Shown here piece by piece: positions 17,339 through 28,816 of a DNA stretch of 64,000 nucleotides. The DNA lies in NCBI RefSeq assembly GCF_022695515.1, contig NZ_JALDPT010000018.1:1-64000 (forward strand), given 5' to 3'. Below the pieces are notes generated by a model that saw nothing but the letters and a program-made list of their open reading frames with translations, made no database searches and had not been told where the DNA came from. Numbering within the stretch: position 1 is the first letter of the stretch; every line of letters starts with the position of its first letter. A program made the translations under genes and the position numbers. Source of the DNA: Phenylobacterium aquaticum (lineage in GTDB: Bacteria; Pseudomonadota; Alphaproteobacteria; Caulobacterales; Caulobacteraceae).

Positions 17339-18253
17339 ATGACCACCCTGTCGGCGACCGATGTCGCCCTCGAAGGTTTCCGTGTCACCCGCGAGAACCC
17401 TCGGACCTTCCTGATCTGGAGCGGGTTCTCCTTTGCGGTCAGCATTGTCGGCGGGCTGCTCACCATTTCATTGGGCGACGAGGCGCGCGCCGCATTCGGG
17501 GTGATCAGCGGCAAGGAACAGCCGGACCTCAACGGCCTGTGGAAGGCGGTTGAGACCCTGAGCCCCCTCCTGATCATGGGGCTGGTGGTCCAGTGCATGA
17601 CGGTGGCGGCGGTCTATCGCATCGTCCTGCGCCACGCCGACCATGGGTTCGGCTATCTGAAGCTCGGCATGGACGAGGTGCGGCTGATCCTGCTCACCCT
17701 GATCTATGTGGTGATCGGCATGGTGCTGCTGACCATGGTCTCGATCGCCGCGGCCCTTGTGGCGCTGGCGGCCTCGGTGGCGGGCCAGCAGGCCGCCATT
17801 CTGGTGGGCCTGGCGACGGAACTCTTCGCCATGGGGCTCCTGGCCTACATCGCCGTGCGCCTGTCGCTCGCCCCGGCCATCACCTTCGCCGAGAACCGCC
17901 TGGCGATCTTCGATTCCTGGCGCATCACCCGCGGCCATGCCTGGACCCTGGCCGGGGCCTATGTGCTGGCCATCGCCTGCATGGTGGTGGTGATGCTGCT
18001 GGCCATGACCATCTTCGCGGCGGTGGCGGCCTTGCTGAACGGCGGCGACATGCAGGCCGTGGGTAAGGCGCTCAGCCCGGACCAGAGCTCGCTCTCCGCC
18101 TATTTCACGCCCTTCACCATCGGCTATCTGGTGTTCGCCGCCCCGCTGTCGGCGGTCTGGTACACCGTCGTCGCCGCGCCGGCCGCCGTCGCCTATCAGG
18201 TCCTGTCCGGCCGTCCGCCGGAGATCGACGAAGCCGCCCCGGCGTCCGCCTAG
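17339..18253 (+). CDS. Hypothetical multi-pass membrane protein, paralogue 1
   Basis: 304 residues with about six to seven hydrophobic helices and no recognised catalytic motif. Recognisable stretches are ALEGFRVTRENPRTFLIWSG at the N-terminus and the central FDSWRITRGHAWTLAGAYVL. The latter resembles the repeated SW.LT.G..W segment found in several DUF membrane families. The next gene, 4 bases later, has the same plan (FDLIKREPRA, then LRQAWPLSRGMAGKLLLSLL), so the two are probably a tandem duplication forming one complex. Function unknown. Confidence 0.8.
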   Translation: MTTLSATDVALEGFRVTRENPRTFLIWSGFSFAVSIVGGLLTISLGDEARAAFGVISGKEQPDLNGLWKAVETLSPLLIMGLVVQCMTVAAVYRIVLRHADHGFGYLKLGMDEVRLILLTLIYVVIGMVLLTMVSIAAALVALAASVAGQQAAILVGLATELFAMGLLAYIAVRLSLAPAITFAENRLAIFDSWRITRGHAWTLAGAYVLAIACMVVVMLLAMTIFAAVAALLNGGDMQAVGKALSPDQSSLSAYFTPFTIGYLVFAAPLSAVWYTVVAAPAAVAYQVLSGRPPEIDEAAPASA

Positions 18254-18257
18254 GCCC

Positions 18258-18995
18258 ATGGCCGCGCTGCACGCCTCGATCGCCGCCGCCCACGGATTCG
18301 ACCTCATCAAGCGCGAGCCGCGCGCCGCGGCCGTCTGGGTGCTGATCTCGGCGCTCGCCGCCGTCCTGCTGGTCTGGGCCTCAGGCCAGGGCGCGGCGGT
18401 CCACATGGTCGCCATCGCGGTCAATCTGCTGGTCGGCCTGGCCGTGACCGGGGCCGCCTATCGCGCCTTCCTGCGGCCGGACGCCCGGCGGCTGGCCTAT
18501 CTTCGCCTGGGCGCCGACGAACAGAGGTTGCTGGCGGTCGCCGTCGCCTGCCTGGCCCCCGCGGTGCTGATCATCGCGCCGCTCTCCCGGTTCGCCCCCG
18601 GGCCCCCGGTCCTGGCGGCCGCGTCCGCGCTGCTGGCGCTGTGGGCCTGGTACGCCCTGCGCCTGACCCTGGCCGGTCCCATGAGCTTCGAACAGGGCGG
18701 GTTGCGCCTGCGCCAGGCCTGGCCGCTCAGCCGCGGCATGGCCGGCAAGCTGCTGCTCTCCCTGCTGCTGGTGCTGGTCTTCCTGGTCCTGGCCGCCATG
18801 GGCCTGGGCGTCATTTTCCTGATCGTCAGCGTCCTGATGACCGTGGCCACGGGCCAGAAGTCGCTCGCTGAGCTCGGCCCCGTGGCCAACCTGGTCAACG
18901 CCGCCCTGCAGGGCGGATTGAGCGCCGTGGGGCTGGTGCTGCTGGCCGGGGTGGCGGTCACCGCCTATCAGACGGCGACCGCGCCCAAGTCCTAG
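18258..18995 (+). CDS. Hypothetical multi-pass membrane protein, paralogue 2
   Basis: 245 residues with about six hydrophobic helices. It is shorter than, but similar in plan to, the preceding gene: an N-terminal AAAHGFDLIKREPRAAAVWV, a central YRAFLRPDARRLAYLRLGAD that mirrors YRIVLRHADHGFGYLKLGMD of paralogue 1, and LRQAWPLSRGMAGKLL. The genes are 4 bases apart and surely co-transcribed. The end overlaps the convergent glutathione transferase gene by 4 bases. No function can be assigned. Confidence 0.8.
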   Translation: MAALHASIAAAHGFDLIKREPRAAAVWVLISALAAVLLVWASGQGAAVHMVAIAVNLLVGLAVTGAAYRAFLRPDARRLAYLRLGADEQRLLAVAVACLAPAVLIIAPLSRFAPGPPVLAAASALLALWAWYALRLTLAGPMSFEQGGLRLRQAWPLSRGMAGKLLLSLLLVLVFLVLAAMGLGVIFLIVSVLMTVATGQKSLAELGPVANLVNAALQGGLSAVGLVLLAGVAVTAYQTATAPKS

Positions 18996-19603
18996 GCGTC
19001 GGCGCTCGGCCGCGCCTTCATCCGCGCGCGCCAGGCGACCAGGTTTTCGAACTCTTCCTCAACCGGCAGGCCGATCCAGTCGGCGAAGTCGACCGTCGAG
19101 AGCAGGCAGATGTCGGCCATGGTCAGGCTGTCGCCGACCACGAACTCATGGCCCGCCAGTTCCCGGTTCAGCCACTTCTGCGCGCCCTTGTAGGTCTCGC
19201 GATTAGACTCCCCGAAGTCCTTGTACTGGGTGAGCAGCGCCGCCGTGCGCGGGTGGGCGTGGCGCCAGAAATTGCCGACGGGCGTCATGACCGTGAACTC
19301 GATCCGGCGGATCCACATGTCGACCAGGGCCTTCTCCACCGCCGTGGTCCCGAACAGGGGCGGGGAGGGGTTGGTCTCCTCGAAATAGCGGCAGATGGCG
19401 ACCGTCTCGGAGATGCAGGTCCCGTCGTCCAGCTCCAGGGTGGGGATCTGGCCCATGGAGTTCTTGGCGCGGAACTCCTCGCTCTTATGCTCCCGCTTCA
19501 TCATGTCGATCTTGGTCTCGGGCAGATCGATTCCCTTCTCGACCAGGAACATGCGCACGCGGCGCGGGTTCGGCGCCGGCATGGGCGCGCCATACAGGAT
19601 CAT
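18992..19603 (-). CDS. Glutathione S-transferase family protein
   Basis: 203 residues with the N-terminal thioredoxin-like domain (MILYGAPMPAPNPRRVRMFL) and the glutathione-binding segment SMGQIPTLELDDGTCISETV, including the cis-Pro and the ESxAI-like SETVAI. The C-terminal all-helical domain contains VVGDSLTMADICLLSTVDFA. It is likely to conjugate or isomerise electrophiles; the substrate is unknown. Upstream is a palindrome with a TetR-operator look, suggesting induction by a small molecule. Confidence 0.88.
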   Translation of the reverse strand: MILYGAPMPAPNPRRVRMFLVEKGIDLPETKIDMMKREHKSEEFRAKNSMGQIPTLELDDGTCISETVAICRYFEETNPSPPLFGTTAVEKALVDMWIRRIEFTVMTPVGNFWRHAHPRTAALLTQYKDFGESNRETYKGAQKWLNRELAGHEFVVGDSLTMADICLLSTVDFADWIGLPVEEEFENLVAWRARMKARPSADA

Positions 19604-19620
19604 GGGTGTCCTCCCTATTC

Positions 19621-19660
19621 TTCAAACAATCGGGGGAGGCTATTTCAAACAATTGTTTGA
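19621..19660 (-). promoter_or_regulatory. Palindromic operator candidate before GST gene
   Basis: TCAAACAATTGTTTGA at 19645-19660 is a perfect 16-base palindrome, and a second half-copy TTCAAACAAT occurs at 19621-19630. Both lie 18-57 bases upstream of the GST start at 19603. Size and symmetry fit a TetR/MarR-type repressor site. No regulator gene adjoins it. Confidence 0.5.
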
Positions 19661-19700
19661 GGGAAGATGGCGCGCAATCTATTTCGCGTCGGCGATTTGA

Positions 19701-19725
19701 CTCCCTCCCCATGAAGGGGAGGGAG
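19701..19725. terminator. CTCCCTCCCC hairpin at end of uvrA
   Basis: Perfect 10-bp stem CTCCCTCCCC / GGGGAGGGAG around ATGAA, 4 bases past the uvrA stop. The same 10-base arms occur at 38045-38069, again directly after a minus-strand gene. It has a T-rich flank only on the plus side, so it may be a repeat acting as 3'-end stabiliser or a weak terminator. Confidence 0.5.
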
Positions 19726-19728
19726 ATT

Positions 19729-22626
<2,898 letters not shown>

Positions 22627-22705
22627 GATTTCCTGGAACGCTCTTCCCCGCCGAGGACGCCCGCGGGACCGCCTAATGTAGTGTCGGGACTCACAGATAA
22701 CACAG

Positions 22706-22720
22706 GAACAATAAGTGAAC
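22706..22720 (-). promoter_or_regulatory. LexA (SOS) box upstream of uvrA
   Basis: On the minus strand the sequence is GTTCACTTATTGTTC, an exact match to the alphaproteobacterial LexA consensus GTTC-N7-GTTC. It lies 80 bases before the uvrA ATG. Confidence 0.85.
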
Positions 22721-22917
22721 AAATCCCGCGCCCTGGCCCGCGCGACGTGATCTGGCGCGCGGGCAGGCGATCCTGGCCGAGGGGCGGACCAAAAACTGTC
22801 AGCAGTCTGGCGCGGGGCGGCGGGATCGGTCGCGGGTGTCACAGGTTACATTCTGGTAACTAGCGCCGGCCGGGCCCCCTACCTAGGGTCCGCTTCCAGG
22901 ATTCCAGGAGACGCCCC

Positions 22918-24761
22918 ATGAGCCTCGATCGTCGCCAACTGCTGCTGAGCGGCGCCGCCGCGGGCCTCGCCACCGCCGCCCCGGGCCTGGCGCTCGCCGC
23001 CTCGGGCGATGCGGCCGCCAACGCCTTCTTCGACAAGACCTGCGTGCGGATGCTCGACGAGGCGCCCGAGTTCGCCACCAGCCTCGGCCTCGACACCGGC
23101 GCCTACGCCTGGCGCAAGTCGAAGCTATCGGACTCCTCCTGGGCCGGCGTGGAGGCCAAGCACCGGTTCTGCGAGGAGGGGCTCAAGTCCCTCAAGGCCC
23201 TGCCGGACGCCGGGCTTTCGCCGGCCGTGAAGCTGAACAAGGACGTGGTGGCCTACGCCATGGAGCTGGGTCTCGAGGCCAAGCCCTTCGCGTTCGGCGA
23301 GAACAATTTCCAGTCCGCCATGAGCGAGGCCTCGACCCCCTATGTGGTCAGCCAGCAGGGCGGGACCTATTCCGGCGCCGTGAATTCCTCGACAGCCAGC
23401 ACACCATCGCCACGGCCGCCGACTGTGACGCCTATCTGGCCCGTCTGCACGGGGTCGCCGTCGCCCTCGACCAGGAGACCGAGCGCGTGAAGCGCGACGC
23501 CGGCCTGGGGGTGATCGCGCCCGACTTCATCATGTCGAACATGCTGGGCCAGATGAGCGGCATGCTGGCCGTTCCGGCCGCCGACGCCCGGTTTGTCTCC
23601 TCGCTCGCCGGCCGCGCCAAGGCCAAGGGCATTCCCGGCGACTGGTCGGGCCAGGCGACCAAGATCGTCTCCAGCGAGATCTATCCCGCGCTCACCCGCC
23701 AGTATGAGACGCTCAAGGCCCTGCAGCCCAAGTCGACGCACGACGCCGGCGTCTGGCGGTTCAAGGACGGCGAGGCCTATTACGGCTGGCTGCTGAAGGC
23801 CGGCACCAACACCGACATGACCGCCGAGCAGATCCACCAGACCGGGCTCGAGCAGAACAAGGCCATCGAGTCCCGGATGGACGCGATCCTCAAGGCCAAT
23901 GGCCTCACCCAGGGAACGGTCGGCGAGCGGATGATCGCGCTCGGCAATGATCCGCGGTTCCTGTTCCCGGACGATGACGCCGGGCGCGCCCAGGTCCTGG
24001 CCTATCTGAACCAGCTGATCGCCGATGTGCGGCCCAAGCTCGCCACCCAGTTCAACCTGAAGCTCAAGGCGCCGGTCGATGTGAAGCGGGTGCCCGCCGA
24101 CATCCAGGACGGCGCCGGCCAGGGCTATATGAACACCGGCTCGCTCGATGGCTCCCGGCCCTCGACCTACTACATCAATCTGAAGTCGACGAAGAATTGG
24201 CCGAAGTTCTCCCTGCCGTCCCTGACCTATCACGAGACCATTCCGGGCCACGCCTGGCAGGGCGCCTATCTGACCGAGACCGGCCAGTTGCCGCTGATCC
24301 GCATCCTGCTGTCGGGCTTCAACGCCTATGTCGAGGGCTGGGCGCTCTATGCCGAGCAACTGGGCGACGAGATGGGCATGTACCAGACCGACTGGGCGGG
24401 TCAGCTCGGCTATCTCCAGGCCCAGCGTTTCCGCGCCATCCGCCTGGTGGTCGACACCGGCCTGCACGCCAAGCGCTGGTCTCGCGAACAGGCGATCGAC
24501 TGGGCGGTGGCCAATTCCGGCCGCACCCGCCAGGCCATGACCAGCGAGATCGACCGCTATTGCGGCACGCCCGGCCAGGCCTGCGGCTACAAGGTCGGCC
24601 ACAATGAGATCAACCGCCTGCGCGACCACGCCAAGCAGGCCCTGGGTCCGAAGTTCGATATCCGCGGCTTCAACGACACGGTCGTGAAGACCGGCGCCGT
24701 GCCGATCAGTGTGTTGTCCGCCCAGATCGACGCCCTGATCGCGGCGGGCGGCAAGGCCTGA
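22918..24761 (+). pseudogene. DUF885 family metallopeptidase-like protein, one frameshift
   Basis: Exported protein of the DUF885 family. The N-terminus MSLDRRQLLLSGAAAGLATA has a twin-arginine signal, fitting export by the TatABC system at 3095-4952. The first frame (22918-23490) reads well to YVVSQQGGTYSGAV and then degrades. From about 23382 the -1 frame reads FLDSQHTIATAADCDAYLAR and LDQETERVKRDAGLGVIAPD and runs to 24761. The candidate zinc site is YHETIPGHAWQGAYL, the family's HExxPGH motif. One base is probably missing at 23375-23388; the corrected product would be about 614 residues, a normal length. Confidence 0.85.
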
Positions 24762-24817
24762 TCGGGGGGCGATGGCGGAGGTTCAGCCCACTTTGCGGTA
24801 GGCTGGACCCGAACGCC

Positions 24818-25610
24818 TCAGACGAAGCGGAAGGTCACATTGGCGACCGTCGCGACCTGGCCTGCCCGGGCGCGGTCGCGGGCCTTCAGATGCAGGGCCA
24901 TCAGCCCCTTGGGCCCATCGCCCGCCGGGATGAAGTCGATCCGCCGGTCGCCGAACCGCACGCCTGTCCCCTGCTGGTCGCCCAGGAACGTCGCCGCCGC
25001 CGTCGCCGCGATGGCGGCGGGATCGGCCACGGCCACCTCGGCGCCCAGGATGTCCTCCGCCGCGCGCGGTCGTTATAGGCGCCGTGCAGGGGATCGCCCC
25101 ACCAGTTGTCCTCCGGCGTGTACTTGTAGAATTCGAACCGTGAGCCGAAGGTCTTGTAGTCGAACTGCATCAGGTGCTGGCCCCGGAAGTCCGGGATCTC
25201 GAAGGCCAGCTTGTGGCCGTTGGCGGCCGCCGCGCGAGCAGAGCGTCGTCATCATAGGTCTGCATCACCACCATGAACCCGCCGTCGCCGCCTCGCTCGG
25301 CGAAGAAGCTGTGGAGTTGGTGCGGCTCGCGAATGGGGGAGACCACCTCGATCAGGGTGGTCCCCACCCGGATCATGCGGGTCCGGAACCCGAAGGCCAG
25401 GGTCGGCTCCGGCCCCTCGCGCTTGGGCGTCGGCTCGACCTCCAGCAGGTCATAGAGCTGGCGGCAGGTCGCCTCCAGGTCACGGGCGGCGATGACGTAG
25501 TGGCGCACTCGGCTGGGCCGCACGGTTTGTCCCTCCTGCGCCAGGGCCGGCGACGCGAGCATGCCCGCGGCGAGCATCACCACGGACCGTCGATCCGGCA
25601 GGTCAACCAT
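24818..25610 (-). pseudogene. Exported VOC/glyoxalase-like protein, two frameshifts
   Basis: Three successive frames make one protein of about 264 residues. The first gives a signal peptide (MVDLPDRRSVVMLAAGMLAS, ending ALA-QEG; the RR pair could make it a Tat substrate) and a glyoxalase-like half with RHYVIAARDLEATCRQLYDL and VGTTLIEVVSPI. The second supplies AAANGHKLAFEIPDFRGQHL and FEFYKYTPEDNWWGDPLHGA. The third gives AEDILGAEVAVADPAAIAAT to RFV. Breaks are near 25225-25237 and 25056-25069, each one missing base. Substrate unknown. Confidence 0.75.
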
Positions 25611-25821
25611 CGCGCCCTCCCTGGGTATGGTTATGAAAGCAACTCGATCCTAGGCGCGCAAGAGACGAGGGCAAGGCTTCTTATCTCTCCCGGAGGAGCG
25701 GCAGCCGTTGGTCGGCGTCCTGTTGCGTCGCAGTTCCCCCAAACCGGGGAGGGCGTTTGCGGCCTTGCGCCTTAGCATCGCCGTCTGGCGCGCCAGGTGC
25801 GGCGCAGGAGGAGCGGTGTTG

Positions 25822-26973
25822 ATGGGGCGGTGGCGTTTTGGGGGCGGGGTGGGCCTCTTGGTGGGGCTGGGCCTGGGGATGGCGGCGCCGGCGTCGGCCC
25901 TGCCGCCCCAGCAGGACTATGACCGCTGCAACAACTACCAGAAGACCTTTGCCCCAGCTCAGGTGATCGCGAGCTGCACCGCCCTGGTCGAGGCCGGGGA
26001 CGTGTCGGCGGAGGCGCGGTCCAGCGCCTATTCCTTCCGCGGCATCGCCCGCACCGCGGGGCAGGACTATGCCGGCGCGGTCGACGACCTCACCCAGGCG
26101 ATCGCCCTGAAGCCGCAGGAGGGGGCCTATAGCGCGCGCGGCCAGACCTATGTCCGGCTGGAGAAATACGACCTGGCGGCGGCCGATTTCACCAAGGCGT
26201 CCAAGATGAACCCTGACGAGGCGGCCCATCTGCTGGAGCGGGGCAAGGTCCGCATCCTGCAGAAGGACTATGATCACGCCATCAGCGATTTCGGCATGGC
26301 GCTGGCCCTGGACCCCAAATCGGCCACGGCGTTCAGCCTGAGGGGCAACGCCTATCTGGAAAAGGGCGACCCCGACCGGGCGGTCGCCGACTACTCCAGC
26401 GCCGTGGGGCTTGATCCGAAGAACGTCGACGCCTTCATGAACCGGGGCAATGTCTATGCGAACCAGGAGAAATACCCGCTGGCGGTCGCCGACTTCACCC
26501 AGGTGATCGCCCTGGCGCCGAGCTATGCGCCGGCGGTGATGAACCGCGCGGACGCCTATTGGCGGATGGGCGACAAGGTTCGCGCCATCACTGAACATGA
26601 CCGGGCGGCCGAGCTGGACCCGGACAATGTGATCTACCACGCGATACGGTGCTGGCGCCGGCTTATGGCCGACCGGGAGCTGGACGCGGCCTATGCCGCC
26701 TGCAGCCGGGCGGTGGAGCTGAAGCCCCAGGCACCGGAGATCCTGAACCTGCGCGGCATGGCTGGACTGAAGATGGCGCGGTGGCGCCCGGCCTGGGAGG
26801 ACTTCCAAATGGCCCTGCAATCCGACGACACCCGCGCGGACTCCCACTACGGCAGCGGGATCGCCAGGCTGCGGCTGGGCCTGACCGAGGGCGGGGAGGC
26901 GGAGATCCGCGAGGCCAAGGAGATCGATCCGCAAGTGGCCGAGAAATTCGAGGCCATGGGGATCAAGCCCTAG
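25822..26973 (+). CDS. Exported tetratricopeptide-repeat protein
   Basis: 383 residues from the ATG at 25822, which follows AGGAGGAG (TTG at 25819 is an alternative). The signal peptide GLLVGLGLGMAAPASAL probably ends after ASA. About eight TPR units follow, for example AYSFRGIARTAGQDYAGAVD, AFSLRGNAYLEKGDPDRAVA and AFMNRGNVYANQEKYPLAVA. It probably acts as a periplasmic scaffold; partners are not evident from neighbours. It is convergent with the crotonase gene at 27077. Confidence 0.85.
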   Translation: MGRWRFGGGVGLLVGLGLGMAAPASALPPQQDYDRCNNYQKTFAPAQVIASCTALVEAGDVSAEARSSAYSFRGIARTAGQDYAGAVDDLTQAIALKPQEGAYSARGQTYVRLEKYDLAAADFTKASKMNPDEAAHLLERGKVRILQKDYDHAISDFGMALALDPKSATAFSLRGNAYLEKGDPDRAVADYSSAVGLDPKNVDAFMNRGNVYANQEKYPLAVADFTQVIALAPSYAPAVMNRADAYWRMGDKVRAITEHDRAAELDPDNVIYHAIRCWRRLMADRELDAAYAACSRAVELKPQAPEILNLRGMAGLKMARWRPAWEDFQMALQSDDTRADSHYGSGIARLRLGLTEGGEAEIREAKEIDPQVAEKFEAMGIKP

Positions 26974-26998
26974 CTATGGGGGCTATGGAGTCGAGCCG

Positions 26999-27021
26999 CC
27001 TTCCCCGGTCGAGGGGGAAGG
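26999..27021. terminator. Hairpin between convergent TPR and crotonase genes
   Basis: Stem CCTTCCCC / GGGGAAGG with loop GGTCGAG, 25 bases past the TPR stop and 56 bases from the end of the opposing gene. No clear T-run; it resembles the C-rich 3'-end hairpins at 19701 and 38045. Confidence 0.45.
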
Positions 27022-27076
27022 GGCGCGACCTTCATATGCGACAGCCTTGCCGCGGCGGGGGAGGCGTCTGGACGTC

Positions 27077-27892
27077 TCAGCTGTCCCGCTTGGCGTAGAC
27101 CGGCGTGCGCTTCTCCAGGAAGGCGCGCACCCCTTCGCCGAAGTCGCCGTCCTGGGCGCAGAGGATCTGGTTGCGGTCCTCCATGGCGATGGCGGCTTCC
27201 AGGCCATTGGCGTCGATGGCGTGGTTCAGCGCCTCCTTGGTCAGGCGCAGACCCAGCGGGGTGGCGTGCAGCATGTCGGCCGCGAAGCCGCGGGCCTCGG
27301 CCTCCAGCTGGTCGGCCTCGACGATCTTGCTGATCAGGCCCAGTTGGTAGGCGCGCTCCGCGGTGATGAACCGGCCGGTCAGCATGTACTCGGCGGCGAC
27401 CGATGACCCCACCATGCGGGGCAGGAAGTAGCTCACCCCGATGTCGCAGGCCGACAGGCCGATGCGGATGAAGGCGGCGTTCATCTTCAGGCTGGGCGTG
27501 GCGATGCGCACGTCCGAGGCCAGAGCCAGGGCGAAGCCGCCGCCGGCCGCCGCGCCGTCGACGCAGGCGATGATCGGCTGGGGGCAGCGGCGCATGGCGA
27601 TGACGATTTCGCTGATCCGCCGCTGGCCGGTCAGGCCCGCGCCCACGGAGCGGTCGGCGTTGTCGCCGCTGCGCTCTTTCAGATCCAGGCCGGCGCAGAA
27701 GGCCTTGCCGGCCCCGCGCAGCACCACGACGCGCACGTCGCGCCGCCAGTACAGGCCGACGAAGAAGTCGCGCAGCTCCTCGACCAGCTTGGGATTGAGG
27801 GCGTTCAGCCGGTCCGGCCGGTTCATGGTGGCGAAGACCACGTCGCCTTCGGTCACGAGTTGCAGGTGTTCGTACATGGCGGGCTCCGACAT
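27077..27892 (-). CDS. Enoyl-CoA hydratase/isomerase family protein
   Basis: Crotonase-fold protein of 271 residues acting on an acyl-CoA. Oxyanion-hole segments are GKAFCAGLDLKER and VDGAAAGGGFALALASDVRI. The two hydratase glutamates appear replaced (GGGFALA where GGGxEL is usual, and GLSACDIGVSYFL in the second region), so an isomerase or other crotonase reaction is as likely as hydration. Its start overlaps the stop of the SDR gene by one base (TGATG), indicating a two-gene operon divergent from the acyl-CoA dehydrogenase pair. Confidence 0.88.
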   Translation of the reverse strand: MSEPAMYEHLQLVTEGDVVFATMNRPDRLNALNPKLVEELRDFFVGLYWRRDVRVVVLRGAGKAFCAGLDLKERSGDNADRSVGAGLTGQRRISEIVIAMRRCPQPIIACVDGAAAGGGFALALASDVRIATPSLKMNAAFIRIGLSACDIGVSYFLPRMVGSSVAAEYMLTGRFITAERAYQLGLISKIVEADQLEAEARGFAADMLHATPLGLRLTKEALNHAIDANGLEAAIAMEDRNQILCAQDGDFGEGVRAFLEKRTPVYAKRDS

Positions 27893-28665
27893 CAGCGGGT
27901 CTGGCCGCCGTCAACGGGCAGGATCGCGCCGTGGACGAAGCTGGCCTTGGGGGAGAGCAGGAAGGCGGCCGCGGAGCCGATCTCTTCCGGATGGCCGAAG
28001 CGCTTCAGCGGCACCTCGCGGTCGATCCAGCGCTTCCAGGAACTGGCGCGGGGGCCGTTGGAGCGTTCCTCCCACTCGCCGCCGGGGAAGATGATGTTGC
28101 CGGGCGCGATGGCGTTGACCCGCACATTGGCGGGGCCGGCGATCCGGGCGAGCTCCTTGGCCAGGTGATTCATGCCGGCCTTGGCCGTGCCATAGGTGAG
28201 CGGCGTGCCCAGTGCGCCAAGGCCCGCGATCGAGCTGATGAACAGGATCGCACCCTCCTGGCGGGGCGACATCAGGCGGAAGGCGCCGCGCGCCAGGCGC
28301 CAGGCCGAGCCCAGGTTCTGCGAGAAGCCCGCGTCCCAGGTCTCGTCATCGACCTCGGCGCCCAGCGGGCAGGGGTGCAGGCCGACATTGGCCACGGCCC
28401 CGAAGATGGGGCCCAGCTCAGATTCGGCCCCGGCCAGGGCCTTCTCGATGGTGGCGGTGTCGCGCATGTCGCCGGACATGGCCCACAGCCTGTCGGCGCC
28501 ATACTGGGCGGCCAGCCGGGCGCGGGTCTCTTCCAGCGCCTCGGCGCCACGGGCGGTGATCGCCACCTTGGCGCCTTCCGCCAGGCAGGCCTCGACGATG
28601 CCCAGGCCAATGCCCCGGCTCGCTCCGGCGACGAAGATGACCTTGTCTTTCAGGCCCAGATCCAT
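27892..28665 (-). CDS. Short-chain dehydrogenase/reductase
   Basis: Classical SDR of 257 residues. The cofactor motif is FVAGASRGIGLGIVEAC (TGxxxGIG type, about residues 11-27). The catalytic Ser-Tyr-Lys set lies in ISSIAGLGALGTPLTYGTAK. SSWKRWIDREVPLKRFGHPE and the end VHGAILPVDGGQTR are typical. With the downstream crotonase and the divergent acyl-CoA dehydrogenases it probably oxidises a hydroxyacyl or alicyclic intermediate. The substrate is unknown. Confidence 0.9.
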   Translation of the reverse strand: MDLGLKDKVIFVAGASRGIGLGIVEACLAEGAKVAITARGAEALEETRARLAAQYGADRLWAMSGDMRDTATIEKALAGAESELGPIFGAVANVGLHPCPLGAEVDDETWDAGFSQNLGSAWRLARGAFRLMSPRQEGAILFISSIAGLGALGTPLTYGTAKAGMNHLAKELARIAGPANVRVNAIAPGNIIFPGGEWEERSNGPRASSWKRWIDREVPLKRFGHPEEIGSAAAFLLSPKASFVHGAILPVDGGQTR

Positions 28666-28816
28666 GTGCGTCTCCCTCGTGGCCGGTCGTGCGCCAGCCC
28701 ATCACGGCAAGCTGAACGCCCGGCCGCGACGTCAGGCAAGCAGGGCTTTGACTGACCCTGGGAAAGCTCGCTCAATTGTCGCCACGAACCGCTCGAACGC
28801 GGCTGGGAGGCCTCAG

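Noticed and set aside
28196..28816. Longer N-terminus for the first acyl-CoA dehydrogenase
   Set aside because: The extension is antisense to the SDR gene and rich in Ser/Pro/Arg; the family N-terminus begins at the GTG at 28817.
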